In this document: one piece after another, positions 52,211-62,200 of the stretch
How positions within the stretch are numbered: the stretch's first letter is position 1
Layout: every line of letters begins with the position of its first letter
Assembly: GCA_020638575.1 (NCBI GenBank)
Contig: JACKIH010000003.1
Span: 1,035,501 to 1,099,500 of the forward strand
Direction of reading: 5' to 3'
Source: Rhodospirillaceae bacterium
Lineage (GTDB): Bacteria; Pseudomonadota; Alphaproteobacteria; DSM-16000; Inquilinaceae
DNA: 64,000 nucleotides
The notes under the pieces: generated by a model
The model's input: only the letters and a program-made list of their open reading frames with translations
Told to the model about the DNA's origin: nothing
Database searches by the model: none
Made by a program: the position numbers and the translations under genes

Positions 52211-52324
52211 ATGATTCGCCGACTGGAAGAACGCGCCGTGCTTGCCATGCTGGCCGGCTCGGGCGTTGCGTGCCTCGCCCTGACGGTCCTGTACGCCATG
52301 GCCGTCGCCGGCAGGGGCTTCTAA
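52211..52324 (+). CDS. Small single-pass membrane protein (37 residues)
   Basis: A short open frame with an ATG preceded by TGAGGACAG (a plausible ribosome site). It encodes a basic start (MIRRLEERA) and one hydrophobic helix (LAMLAGSGVACLALTVLYAM), then VAGRGF. The size and shape recall small helper proteins of membrane oxidases or transporters, but I do not recognise the family. It stands alone on the plus strand in the hydrogen locus. Translation is not proven. Confidence 0.5.
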   Translation: MIRRLEERAVLAMLAGSGVACLALTVLYAMAVAGRGF

Positions 52325-52403
52325 GCCTCACCCCTGCCGCCGCCGTTCTTCTTCGACCGTGCATCGTAGGACGGCCCGCGCACCTTAGCGGCGCGCGGCT
52401 TTG

Positions 52404-52988
52404 CTATCCTGCTGCCAGTACCAGCCCGCCCACCGCGATGGCGCCGCCCAGCGCCCGCACCGCGTAGGGGGCTACCGTGGCAGCAGCTTTGCGCACGCCG
52501 ATGCCGAGGCCGGCACCGGCCGCGTGCAATGCCGCCGTCGCCAGCATGAACCCGGCCGCATAGTCGAGCCCGCCCACCACCGGCATCTCGGTGCCGTGGG
52601 CATGGCCGTGGAACACCGCGAAGGCGCCGGCGAGCGCCATGGAAACCGCCAGCGACAGGTGGCGGCCGAGAGCCACCACCAGCCCCAGGACGATCACCGA
52701 ACCGACGATCCCGGTTTCCACCAGGGGCAGCGGCACGCCATAGACGCCCAGGGTTCCCCCCACCGCCAGCATGGCCAGAAAGGCCAGCGGGATCAGCCAC
52801 AGCGAGCGTCCCCCCTGCTGGGCCGCCAGAATGCCGACGGCCACCATGGCCAGCACGTGGTCGAGCCCGGAAATGGGGTGGCCGAGGCCGGCCAGAAGCC
52901 CGGAGGTCGCGCCGGCTCCGGTGTGGGCCCAGGCGGGCACCGCGACCAGGGCAAGGCCCGCGGCGAGCATCAGCGACAGTCGAGTCAT
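52404..52988 (-). CDS. hupE: HupE/UreJ-type nickel transporter
   Basis: A 194-residue membrane protein with a signal peptide (LAAGLALVAVPAWA) and six hydrophobic helices. The family motif lies at HPISGLDHVLAM, with a second metal-binding His cluster in FHGHAHG. HupE/UreJ proteins import nickel for hydrogenase and urease. It is the last gene of the hyp operon, 93 bases after hypE. Confidence 0.93.
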   Translation of the reverse strand: MTRLSLMLAAGLALVAVPAWAHTGAGATSGLLAGLGHPISGLDHVLAMVAVGILAAQQGGRSLWLIPLAFLAMLAVGGTLGVYGVPLPLVETGIVGSVIVLGLVVALGRHLSLAVSMALAGAFAVFHGHAHGTEMPVVGGLDYAAGFMLATAALHAAGAGLGIGVRKAAATVAPYAVRALGGAIAVGGLVLAAG

Positions 52989-53081
52989 CGGTTTTCTCCC
53001 TTCAGTCCGTGAATTTCGGCATCTTCTTGTCTGTCCGCACGTCCTTGGTCTTGTGGTCACGTGCGATCGCGCCGGCACGGC

Positions 53082-54128
53082 TCAGCAGATGCGCGGCAAC
53101 GGCTCGCCGGCCAGCCAGTCGATCAGGCGCGAGCCGCCGAAGCCGGTGCGCATCTGCACGAAGCGCCGCTCGTCCTCCACCACCCGGCCGATCACCGCCG
53201 CGTCGCGGCCCAGGGGATGGCTGCGCATCGCCGTCACCAGGCGGTCCGCCTCGTCGCCGGCACAGATGGCCACCAGCTTGCCTTCGTTGGCGATGTTGAG
53301 CGGGTCGAGCCCCAGCAGCTCGCACGCCGCCCGCACCTCCCCGCGCACCGGAATGGCCGCCTCCTCCACCACGATGCCGACCTGCGACTGGTCGGCCACC
53401 TCGTTCAGCGTCGCCGCTAGGCCACCGCGCGTGGGGTCGCGCAGCACATGGATGTCCGGCACCGCCGCCACCATGTCCGCCACCAGCCCGGCCAGCGGTG
53501 CGGTGTCCGACAGGATGGTCGTCTCGAAACTCAGCGCCTCGCGCTGGGCCAGCACGGCCACGCCGTGGTCGCCGATGGATCCGCTCAGCACCACCGCATC
53601 GCCCGGCCGCGCGCGGTCGGCGGACGGGTTCACGCCCACCGGCGCCACGCCGACCCCGGTGGTGGTGATGAACACACCGTCGCCCTTGCCCCGCTCGACC
53701 ACCTTGGTATCGCCGGTGACGATGACGACGCCGGCCTGGCGGGCGGCTTCCGCCATGGAGCGCACCACCCGCACCAGGTCGGCCAGCGCCAGTCCCTCCT
53801 CCAGGATGAACCCGGCCGACAGGTAGTGGGGTTGCGCGCCCGCCATGGCGATGTCGTTGACCGTGCCGTTGACCGCCAGCGCCCCGATATCGCCGCCGGG
53901 AAAGAACAGGGGCGACACCACGTAGCTATCGGTGGTCATCACGGCGCGGCCGGCCGGCAGCGGGATGTCCGCCTGGTCGTTGCGCCGGTTGAGGGCGGGG
54001 TTGTCGAAGGCCGCCAGGAAGACGCCTTCGATCAACTGGTTCATGGCCTTGCCGCCGGCGCCATGGCTCATGGTCACGGCCCCGTGGCGCAGGTCGAGGT
54101 GGCGGGCCGAGGGGGGACGTCGCGACAT
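53082..54128 (-). CDS. hypE: Hydrogenase maturation protein HypE
   Basis: A 348-residue enzyme of the PurM/AIR-synthase fold that, with HypF, makes the cyanide ligands of the NiFe site. The C-terminal Cys in PRIC receives the carbamoyl group that is dehydrated to cyanide. Motifs: SHGAGGKAM, TDSYVVSPLFFPGGDIG, VNGTVNDIAMAGA, TGDTKVVERGK and RDPTRGGLA. It lies 13 bases after hypD. Confidence 0.96.
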   Translation of the reverse strand: MSRRPPSARHLDLRHGAVTMSHGAGGKAMNQLIEGVFLAAFDNPALNRRNDQADIPLPAGRAVMTTDSYVVSPLFFPGGDIGALAVNGTVNDIAMAGAQPHYLSAGFILEEGLALADLVRVVRSMAEAARQAGVVIVTGDTKVVERGKGDGVFITTTGVGVAPVGVNPSADRARPGDAVVLSGSIGDHGVAVLAQREALSFETTILSDTAPLAGLVADMVAAVPDIHVLRDPTRGGLAATLNEVADQSQVGIVVEEAAIPVRGEVRAACELLGLDPLNIANEGKLVAICAGDEADRLVTAMRSHPLGRDAAVIGRVVEDERRFVQMRTGFGGSRLIDWLAGEPLPRIC

Positions 54129-54141
54129 GCCGGGCCCCCGC

Positions 54142-55311
54142 CTACACCGGTTCCGGTTCGCTCTTGGCCGGCACCTCGCGGCCGCGGCCATAGGTGTAGT
54201 AGGCGGCACAGGCACCCTCCGAGGACACCATGCACGCCCCCACCGGCGTTTCCGGCGTACAGGCGTTGCCGAACAGCCGGCAGTCCAGCGGGTGCTTCAT
54301 GCCGCGCAGGATCTCCGGACAGTCGCAGGCCGGATTGTCGGTGACCGAGCGCTCGGCCAGTGGGAAGCGGCGTTCCGCGTCGAACCCGGCGTAGCGGTCG
54401 GCGAGCCGCAACGCGCTCTCCGGAATGCTGCCGAGCCCGCGCCATTCGAAGCTGTCGCGCACCGCAAACACGCGGTCCATCATCGCTTGGGCCTTGCGGT
54501 TGCCCTCCCACGAGACGACGCGGCGGTACTGTACGGCAACCTCCACCCGCTCCTGGTTGAGCAGGTCGATCAGCATGGCGATCGATTGCAGGATATCGAC
54601 CGGCTCGAAGCCGGAGATCACCATCGGCTTGGCGTAGCGATGCATCAGGGGTTCGTAGACGGCAGCCCCGATCACCGTGCTGACATGGCCGGGGCCGACG
54701 AAGCCGTCGATGGTCGGCATGGCGCGGCCGGCCGCGGGCGCCAGGATCGCCGTCAGGGCCGGCGGCGTGAGCACGTGGTAGCAGAGCACGGAGAAGTTGG
54801 TGAGGCCCGCCGCTTCGGCCTGCAGCACGGCTGCGGCGGTGGCCGGGGCGGTGGTTTCGAAGCCGATGCCGAGGAACACCACCTGGCGGTCCGGCATCGC
54901 CTTGGCAAAGTCCAGCGCATCGGTGGGCGAATAGACGATGCGCACATCGGCCCCGGCGGCGCGCGCGCCGATCAGGTTGGTATCGCCCGATCCCGGCACC
55001 CGCACCACATCGCCGTAGCAGCACAGGACGACGTCGTGGCCGAGCGCCAGGGCGCGCGCCTGGTCGACCCGGCCGATGGGCAGCACGCACACCGGGCAGC
55101 CCGGCCCGTGGATCAGCGTAACGGCCGGCGGCAGCAGGCTTTCCAGGTCGTAGCGGCTGATCGTGTGGGTGTGGCCGCCGCAGAACTCCATCAGCCGGTA
55201 GGTGCGGCCGGGCGTGAGCCGTGCGGCGATGCCATCGGCCAGTCCGCGGGCAAGATCGCCGTCGCGGAACTCGTCGATATAGCGCAAGGCCCCTTTGTCG
55301 GTGCTGCTCAT
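54142..55311 (-). CDS. hypD: Hydrogenase maturation protein HypD
   Basis: A 389-residue iron-sulfur scaffold protein that, with HypC, assembles Fe(CN)2CO. Cys motifs: FCGGHTHTI, GPGCPVCVLP and the 4Fe-4S set in ACDCPEILRG, CRLFGNACTPETPVGACMVSSEGAC. Its ATG overlaps the hypC stop (ATGA), so the two are coupled. Length and motifs are normal. Confidence 0.97.
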   Translation of the reverse strand: MSSTDKGALRYIDEFRDGDLARGLADGIAARLTPGRTYRLMEFCGGHTHTISRYDLESLLPPAVTLIHGPGCPVCVLPIGRVDQARALALGHDVVLCCYGDVVRVPGSGDTNLIGARAAGADVRIVYSPTDALDFAKAMPDRQVVFLGIGFETTAPATAAAVLQAEAAGLTNFSVLCYHVLTPPALTAILAPAAGRAMPTIDGFVGPGHVSTVIGAAVYEPLMHRYAKPMVISGFEPVDILQSIAMLIDLLNQERVEVAVQYRRVVSWEGNRKAQAMMDRVFAVRDSFEWRGLGSIPESALRLADRYAGFDAERRFPLAERSVTDNPACDCPEILRGMKHPLDCRLFGNACTPETPVGACMVSSEGACAAYYTYGRGREVPAKSEPEPV

Positions 55312-55538
55312 GCCCCCGCCTCCTCCACGGCCAGGCCCTGGCGCAGCAGCTCCAGGGTCTCCGCGGCTTCCTCGGGGTCGAGCCGGGTGAGCGCAAAGCC
55401 GACATGGACGATGACGAAGTCCCCCACCGCCACATCGTCCACCAGCATCAAGGAGATGCGTTTGCGGATGCCGCCCAGGTTGACCAGGGCCGTGTCGCCG
55501 GAAATCTCGATCACCTCAGCCGGAACCGCCAGGCACAT
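55308..55538 (-). CDS. hypC: Hydrogenase assembly chaperone HypC
   Basis: A 76-residue chaperone that binds HypD and the large subunit precursor. It begins with the essential MCLAVP (Cys2). VNLGGIRKRISL and VGDFVIVHVGFAL are family-typical. It lies 11 bases after hypF and overlaps hypD by 4. A single hypC serves two hydrogenases in this window; further copies may exist elsewhere. Confidence 0.96.
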   Translation of the reverse strand: MCLAVPAEVIEISGDTALVNLGGIRKRISLMLVDDVAVGDFVIVHVGFALTRLDPEEAAETLELLRQGLAVEEAGA

Positions 55539-55549
55539 CGCCCCCTCCC

Positions 55550-57823
55550 TTACATGCCGTTGTCGGCGGCCCACAGGCCGGCGATCCAGGCTTGGCCCAG
55601 CGCCAGGCCGCCATCGTTGGGCGGCACGTTGCGCGCCGTCAGCACCGCCAGTCCGTGGGCGGTGAGACCGTCGATCAGCCCTTCGGCCAAGACCCTGTTG
55701 GCCAGGCAGCCGCCCCCGAGCGCCACCTGGGTAAGCCCGGTGGCTTCGGCCGCGCGGCCCACCCAGTCGACCAGTCCCGCGATCAGCGTGCCGTGGAACA
55801 GCTCCGCCCCCACCTGCGGGTCGCAGCCGATCAGGGCCTCCAGCAGGGGCAGCAGGCCGAGCCGGTTGTGGTCGTCGATGGTCCAGCCGCCGGGCTGCAG
55901 GCGCGGAACAGACACCAGCCCTTCCAGGCGCATCGCCGCTTCCGCTTCGTAGGACGCCACGGGGCAGATCCCCAGCAGGCCCGCCGCGGCATCGAACAGG
56001 CGGCCGGCGGAACTGGTGGGCGGGCAGCGCAGCCCGCGGCGCAGCAGCTCCGCCAGTTCTGCCGCCGGACCGTGCGCGGCCAGGCGCGGCGCAATCTCAC
56101 CGCTGCGACCGAGTTGGTGCAGCACGGCCGCGGCCATGCGCCAGGGCTGGGTGGCCGCGGCGTCGCCACCCGGCAGCGGCAGCTCCGCCAGGTGGCCGAG
56201 CCGCCGGTAGTGCGCGCCGTCCACTTCCATAAGTTCGCCGCCCCAGGCGGTGCCGTCGTCGCCCAGCCCGACACCGTCCAGCGCCAGCCCGAGCAGCGGC
56301 CCGGCCACCCCGTGCTCGGCCGCCACCGCCGCCACGTGGGCGTGGTGGTGCTGCACCGGCAGCGCCGGCAGATCCAAGCCGTCCGCGAACCGCGTGGAGG
56401 CATAGTCGGGGTGCCGGTCATGGGCGACCAGCACGGGTTCGCTGCCCACCAGCCGCCGCAGATGCGCCACCGCCTCTTCGAAGAAGCGCAGGGATTCCGC
56501 GGTGTCCAGGTCGCCGATATGCTGGGAGAGAAAGGCGTCGGCCCCGCGCGTCAGGCACACGGTCGACTTGAAATGCGCACCCAGCGCCAGCACCGGCGGC
56601 AGCGTCCGCGCCAGGCGCACCGGCCTTGGCACCGCCCCGCGGGCGCGGCGGATCCACAGCGGCCGGCCGGCCACCCGGCGCACCACGCCGTCGTCGGCGC
56701 GCACCACAATGGGCCGGTCGTGGTCGACGGTGGCATCGGCAATGCCACCCAGGCGGCGGGCAGCATCCTTCCCGTCGATCACCAGCGGTTCGCCACCGAC
56801 GTTCGCACTGGTCATCACCAGCACCAGATCCTGGGGCTGCTGCAGCCAGCCGGTGCCGTTGGGCCGCCCCGCCGCTTCGTGGAACAGCAGAGCGTGCAGG
56901 GGCGTATAGGGCAGCAGCACGCCGAGCCAGGGCAGGCCGGGCGCTATCCCGTCTGCCAGCGCCGCGGCACCCGCGGCCTTGCGCAACAGCACCACCGGCC
57001 GGTCGATGCCGGTGAGCAGCGCCGCCTCGTCGGCATCGGCCTCCGCGAGGCCGCCAACCGAGGCCAGACCGGCCACCATCACCGCGAACGGCTTGCCGTC
57101 GCGCTGCTTGGCCCGTCGCAGGCGGGAAACGGCGGCGGCGTTGCGGGCATCGCAGGCCAGGTGGAAGCCGCCCAGGCCCTTGATGGCGAGGATTTCCCCG
57201 GCCATCAGGCGGGCGACGATCTTCTCGACCGGCATGGAAAGTTGCGGGCCGCAGTCCGGGCAGGCGATGGGCTGGGCGTGGAAGCGGCGGTCTGCCGGAT
57301 CGCGGTACTCGCGCTCGCAAGCCGCGCACAGCGCAAAGCCGGCCATGCTGGTCTGCGGCCGGTCGTAGGGCAATTGGCCGGTGATGGTGAAGCGCGGCCC
57401 GCAATGGGTGCAGGTGAGGAAGGGGTAGCGGTAGCGGCGGTCCTGCGGGTCGAACAGCTCCTCCAGGCAGGCCGGGCACACCGCCGCATCGGGCGGCACC
57501 TCGGTCGCCACGGCCCCGGCGCGGCTGCTGTCGAGGATCGCGAAGTCCTCCGCCCCGGCGCTCGGCGGTCGGTCCTCCACGCGGATATCGTCGATGCGGG
57601 CCAGCGGCGGTGCACGATCCACCAGATCCGCCAGGAAGTCGCGTACCGCCCGGCCCTGCACTTCGGCCAGCACGCCTTCGGTGTCGTTGGTCACCCAGCC
57701 GCTCAGCCCGCGGCTCAGCGCGAGCGCGTAGACATGGGGGCGGAAGCCGACCCCCTGCACCTGACCGCGAATGCGCAACCGGCAGCGGCGAACCGCCTCC
57801 GGCGGCTCAGGCGTGCACGGCAT
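55550..57823 (-). CDS. hypF: Carbamoyltransferase HypF
   Basis: A 757-residue enzyme that turns carbamoyl phosphate into the carbamoyl donor for HypE. Domains: acylphosphatase (RIRGQVQGVGFRPHVYALA), two zinc fingers (CPACLEELF...CTHCGPRF and CAACEREY...CPDCGPQL), YrdC-like (KGLGGFHLACDARN, KPFAVMV, SANVGGEPL) and a C-terminal Kae1-like part (DRHPDYASTRFA, HHHAHVAAV, ALDGVGLGDDGTAWGGEL). It overlaps hypB by 17 bases. Confidence 0.97.
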   Translation of the reverse strand: MPCTPEPPEAVRRCRLRIRGQVQGVGFRPHVYALALSRGLSGWVTNDTEGVLAEVQGRAVRDFLADLVDRAPPLARIDDIRVEDRPPSAGAEDFAILDSSRAGAVATEVPPDAAVCPACLEELFDPQDRRYRYPFLTCTHCGPRFTITGQLPYDRPQTSMAGFALCAACEREYRDPADRRFHAQPIACPDCGPQLSMPVEKIVARLMAGEILAIKGLGGFHLACDARNAAAVSRLRRAKQRDGKPFAVMVAGLASVGGLAEADADEAALLTGIDRPVVLLRKAAGAAALADGIAPGLPWLGVLLPYTPLHALLFHEAAGRPNGTGWLQQPQDLVLVMTSANVGGEPLVIDGKDAARRLGGIADATVDHDRPIVVRADDGVVRRVAGRPLWIRRARGAVPRPVRLARTLPPVLALGAHFKSTVCLTRGADAFLSQHIGDLDTAESLRFFEEAVAHLRRLVGSEPVLVAHDRHPDYASTRFADGLDLPALPVQHHHAHVAAVAAEHGVAGPLLGLALDGVGLGDDGTAWGGELMEVDGAHYRRLGHLAELPLPGGDAAATQPWRMAAAVLHQLGRSGEIAPRLAAHGPAAELAELLRRGLRCPPTSSAGRLFDAAAGLLGICPVASYEAEAAMRLEGLVSVPRLQPGGWTIDDHNRLGLLPLLEALIGCDPQVGAELFHGTLIAGLVDWVGRAAEATGLTQVALGGGCLANRVLAEGLIDGLTAHGLAVLTARNVPPNDGGLALGQAWIAGLWAADNGM

Positions 57824-58691
57824 GGCCGGCCGGTACGGCTTGCGCGGCGGCCGGCCGCCGGTCCTCGATCCAGCGGTACCAGTCGTCCAGCCCCGCCCCG
57901 GTTTCCGCCGAGACGCTCACGCATTGGATCGCCGGATTGACGGCGCGGGCGTTGGCCACCAGGCGGTCGAGACTGGCCGGCACATGGGGCAAAAGGTCGG
58001 TCTTGGTCACCACCATCAGCGTCGCGGCGGCGAACATGTCCGGGTACTTCAGGGGCTTGTCGTCGCCTTCGGTGACCGACACCAGGACCACCTTGGCCAC
58101 CTCCCCCAGATCGAACGCAGCCGGGCACACCAGGTTGCCGACATTCTCGATGAACAGAAGGTCGAGCTTGTCGAGGTCGAACTGGTCCAGCGCATCGCCG
58201 ACCATGGCGGCGTCCAGGTGGCAGCCGGGCCCGGTATTCACTTGCACGGCCGGCGCGCCGGTGGCGCGGATGCGACGGGCATCCAGGTCGGTCGCCTGGT
58301 CGCCTTCGATCACGGCCATGGCGATCTGCCCGCCGAGATCCTTGAGCGTGCGAACCAAGAGGCTCGTCTTGCCGGCGCCGGGACTGGAAACGAGGTTGAG
58401 GGCGATCACGCCGTGGCTTTGCAGAAAGGCCCGGTTGCCTGCCGCCAGCCGGTCGTTCTTCGCCAGCAGCGCCTGTTCCACCGCGACGCGCCGATCCTCC
58501 TGGGCGCCGCCGCTGGGATCGGTCATCACCACCCGGCCGTCGGCATCGTGGTAGTGGTCGGCGGCGTGGCCGTGGTCATGATCGTGGCCGTGGTCATGTC
58601 CATGATTGTGGCTGTGCCCATGGGCATGGTCGTGGTCGTGCTGGTGCGCGTGATGCTTGCCGGGCACACCGCAGCCGCAGGTGGTGCACAT
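57807..58691 (-). CDS. hypB: Hydrogenase nickel GTPase HypB, His-rich
   Basis: A 294-residue GTPase for nickel insertion. The N-terminus has the CxxCGC nickel site (MCTTCGCG), then a His-rich region (about residues 13-47, about 17 His) that can store nickel. The GTPase has NLVSSPGAGKTSLL, IEGDQATDLDARRI, HLDAAMV, FIENVGNLVCP and TKTDLL. The ATG at 58691 follows GGAGG by 9 bases. It is the first gene of the hypBFCDE-hupE operon. Confidence 0.97.
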   Translation of the reverse strand: MCTTCGCGVPGKHHAHQHDHDHAHGHSHNHGHDHGHDHDHGHAADHYHDADGRVVMTDPSGGAQEDRRVAVEQALLAKNDRLAAGNRAFLQSHGVIALNLVSSPGAGKTSLLVRTLKDLGGQIAMAVIEGDQATDLDARRIRATGAPAVQVNTGPGCHLDAAMVGDALDQFDLDKLDLLFIENVGNLVCPAAFDLGEVAKVVLVSVTEGDDKPLKYPDMFAAATLMVVTKTDLLPHVPASLDRLVANARAVNPAIQCVSVSAETGAGLDDWYRWIEDRRPAAAQAVPAGHAVHA

Positions 58692-59277
58692 CGTTGGCGT
58701 CCTCCCAGACGCTGGCCGGCAGCGGCCGGCTTGTTCTTTGTTGCCCAGGGGCGTCAACCGGCGCGCCCGGGCGCCTTCAGTGGCCGTCGATCTGCCCGCG
58801 ACGGCGGGCGGTGCCAAGCCACCGCCAATGCCTGGCCGCGCCAGCGCTCCCGCTGGGCCAAGTCCCGTCAGCTTGCGGTCCGCATGACCGAAAAGCAAGA
58901 GACTCGCAGGCGCTCTACCACCTATGGCTCAGCCGGAGGGCACGCCCGCAGGCAGCAATGCGAACCACAGGGCGGACGGCACGACAGGTAGGATTCCCTC
59001 ACCGCCGGCGCGCTCGGCCATCCTGCTCCACGCCGCTGGAAGTGCCGGATTCCCTAGGCCAGCCGCCGAAATCCCGGTGATAGTGTGCTGGCCCATGGAA
59101 TGCACCGCGTTAACAACCTTGTAACCACGATCCCTCTACTCTTTTGCGTGCGGAAGCGATCCGCATGGGTGGGACAGGTCCGTTGCGCCCCGCTTTCGCG
59201 GCCCGTGGCCCGCCGAGCGTCCCACGTGTTCAGCGGAGCCTCGTGCCAGCAGACCCATCAGCCCGAGAGGGTGAGGC
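58692..59277. promoter_or_regulatory. Divergent intergenic region, hypB/large sensor kinase
   Basis: About 590 bases between divergent genes. A GC hairpin near 58708-58735 (GCCGGC arms) lies in the hypB leader. No FNR-like box was found here. The region 59085-59160 is AT-richer and may hold the promoter of the rightward gene. No gene was found. Confidence 0.45.
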
Positions 59278-62200
59278 GTGACGGAAACCAGAGGCTTGTC
59301 TCTCACGGAAACGCTGGTGGAGACCGGTTCATCGCTGGTTGCGCGCGCCTACGACCCGGCGCGCCGCTGCAGCGTGATCGTCAAGCTGGCACGCGCCCAT
59401 CCCACGGACCCTGCCTGCGAGATGGCGCTGTCCCGGGAATACGAACTGCTGCGTCTGGTCGATGGTCAGCACGTCGCCCGGCCGCTGGACATGCAGAAGG
59501 TCACAGGGTCGCCGGCCCTGGTGCTGGAGGATATCGGCGGCGGGACGCTGGTGGGCGCCGTTCAGCCTGGGCCTTTGCCTTGGCGCACAGCGGTAACCCT
59601 GGCCATCGCCATTGCCGACGCCCTGCAGGACATCCACGCCGGCGGCGTGGTCCATCGCAGTATCAACCCGGCGAGCGTTCTGTGGAATGCGGCGACCGGC
59701 GAGCTGCGCGTCTACGACTTCTGCACGGCTCTGCGGCCCCCTGCGGGCACGCTGTTCTTCGCCGACCCCGAACGTCTGGTCGGCGCCCCGGCCTACCTGT
59801 CGCCGGAACAGACCGGGCGGGTCGGCATCCCGCTCGACAGCCGCAGCGACATCTACTCCCTCGGCGTGACTCTGTTCGAGTTGGTCACGGGCCGCCTGCC
59901 CTTTGCGGCGGACGACCCGCTGGAACTGGTGCACGCCCACATCGCCCGCCCCGCCCCCGATGCCGCGCAGGTGTGCCCCGAGGTTCCGCCGGTGGTGGCC
60001 GCCATCATCCACAAGATGATGGAAAAGCAGCCGCGCGACCGCTACCAGAGCGCCTTCGGTCTGAGGGCGGACCTGGAAGCCGTACAGGCGTTGGCACATG
60101 ACGGCGCCCCGCCGCCCGATCTGGAGCTCGGGCGCCACGACGTGCCCGGCCAACTGACGATCTCCGCCACCTTGCAGGGCCGCGACACGGAACTGGCGGC
60201 GCTGGAAGCCGTGCGCCTGCGCGTGCACAGCGGGACCTCCAATGTGGTCCTCATCTCCGGCCCCTCGGGATCCGGGAAGTCCAGTCTGGTGCGCACCTTC
60301 CAGGAAAGTGCAGCACGGGCCGGTGACCGGGTGGCCGCGGGCAAGTTCGACCCGGCGACCGACAGCGTGCCCCACCATGCCATCGGCATGGCCTTGCAGG
60401 CGCTGGTGCGCCAGGTGATCGGCCAGGGCGACTCAGCCATCGATGCGCTGCGGGCGCGCTTGTTTCCGCGCCTGCGGGCCAACGGGGCCGTCGCCATCGA
60501 ACTGGTGCCGGACCTGGTGCACGTGCTCGGCCCGCAGACCGAGATCCCGCACGTACGGCCGCAGGATGTCAGGGCGCGCACCTTGCTGGTGCAGCGCGAA
60601 CTGATCGCTGCCTTCGCCGAGACGGGCAAGGCGCTGATCATCTTCCTCGACGACCTGCAATGGGCCGACGCCTCGTCGCTCGATATCATGTTCGCCCTGG
60701 CCGGCGACCGCCGCCTGCACAACCTGCTGATCGTCGGGGCCTACCGCAACGGCGAGGTCGGCCCGGCCCATCCCCTGCGCCGGTCGATCGCCGCATTCGG
60801 CAAGTCGCCCGACTGCCTGACCCAGTTCGAGCTGCCGCCGCTCAGCCTGGACGAAATCGCCTCATTCCTTGCCGATAGCCTGCATCAGGACACCGATGCG
60901 GTGGCCGACCTGGCCGAAGCCTGTGCGGCAAAGACCCTGGGCAACCCGTTCTTCCTGACGCAGTTCCTCCGCACGCTCTACCGGCGGCATTGCCTGGGGT
61001 TCGACCAGCGGCGCGGACGCTGGACCTGGAGCCGCGAGCGCATCGCCGAAATGGCGGCGGCCGAAAACGTGATCGACCTGATGGTGGCGCGGTTCCACGA
61101 TCTGCCGGATGCGACCCGCAGCCTGCTGAAAATCGCTGCCTGCATCGGCACCGCCTTCGACCTGCGAACCCTGGCGATCGTGTCCGGCCGCACCCTGGCG
61201 GACGCTGCCGGCGCCCTGACCGATGCCATCGCCGCCGGTCTGGTCCGCCAGGTGGGCGACGAGGCCGACGCAGCACGGCGGCCGAGTGCAGAGGACGCCG
61301 ACGCCGGCTACCGCTTCTCCCATGACCGCGTGCGGGAAGCGGCGGCGGCCCTTCTGGATACCGCGGAAGAGGAAGCGACCCACCTCGGCATCGGGCGGGC
61401 GCTGCTCACCCGCCTCTCGGACCGTCAGGTGAAGGACCGGACCTTCCAGATCGTCCGCCATTTCAACTGGGGCCAGGCCCTCATCACCGCCCCGGCCGAA
61501 CGCCAGGCCGTGGCCCGCCTGGCGCTGGACGCCAGTTGCAAGGCCGGGGACGCGGGCGGCTTCGCGGCCGCTTTCCACCACGCATCCTTCGGGTTGTCGC
61601 TGCTGCCCGAGGACGCCTGGGAGCGGGACTACGAGCTGACCCTGGCACTCCACGACGAGACGATCGTCAACGCCTACCTGAACCATTGCCACCAGGCGAT
61701 CGACGGCTGGGTGGCGGCGGTGCGGGCCAATTCCCGGCAGCTCGTGGACCAAACGCGGGCGGTGGAAATCCAGATCCTGCGCGCCAACGCCCGCGGGGCG
61801 CTGCACGAATCCGTCGCCATCGGCCGGGAGTTCCTGGCGCGGCTGGGCGTCAGCCTGCCCGACACGCCCAGCGACCACGACGTCGCCGCCGGATTGGCGC
61901 AGGTGCAGACCCTGTTGGCCGGCCGCGACATCAACCGGCTGGTCGACCTGCCGGAGATGACCGACGCGACGGCGCTGTCGGTCATGCAGATCTGCAACGC
62001 GCTCGCCGGGCCGACCTACAATTCCTCACCACAGCTCTTCATGTGCATGGTGTTCCGTCAGGTCGAATGGTTTCTCACCTACGGCAACGGTGCCGATGCC
62101 GCGGTGGCCTATTCGGCCTATGCCATGGCCTTGTGCGTCGTCGCCCGCAACTACGAGGAAGGCTATGCCTTCGGGCGGGTGGCGCTGGACCTGGCGGACC

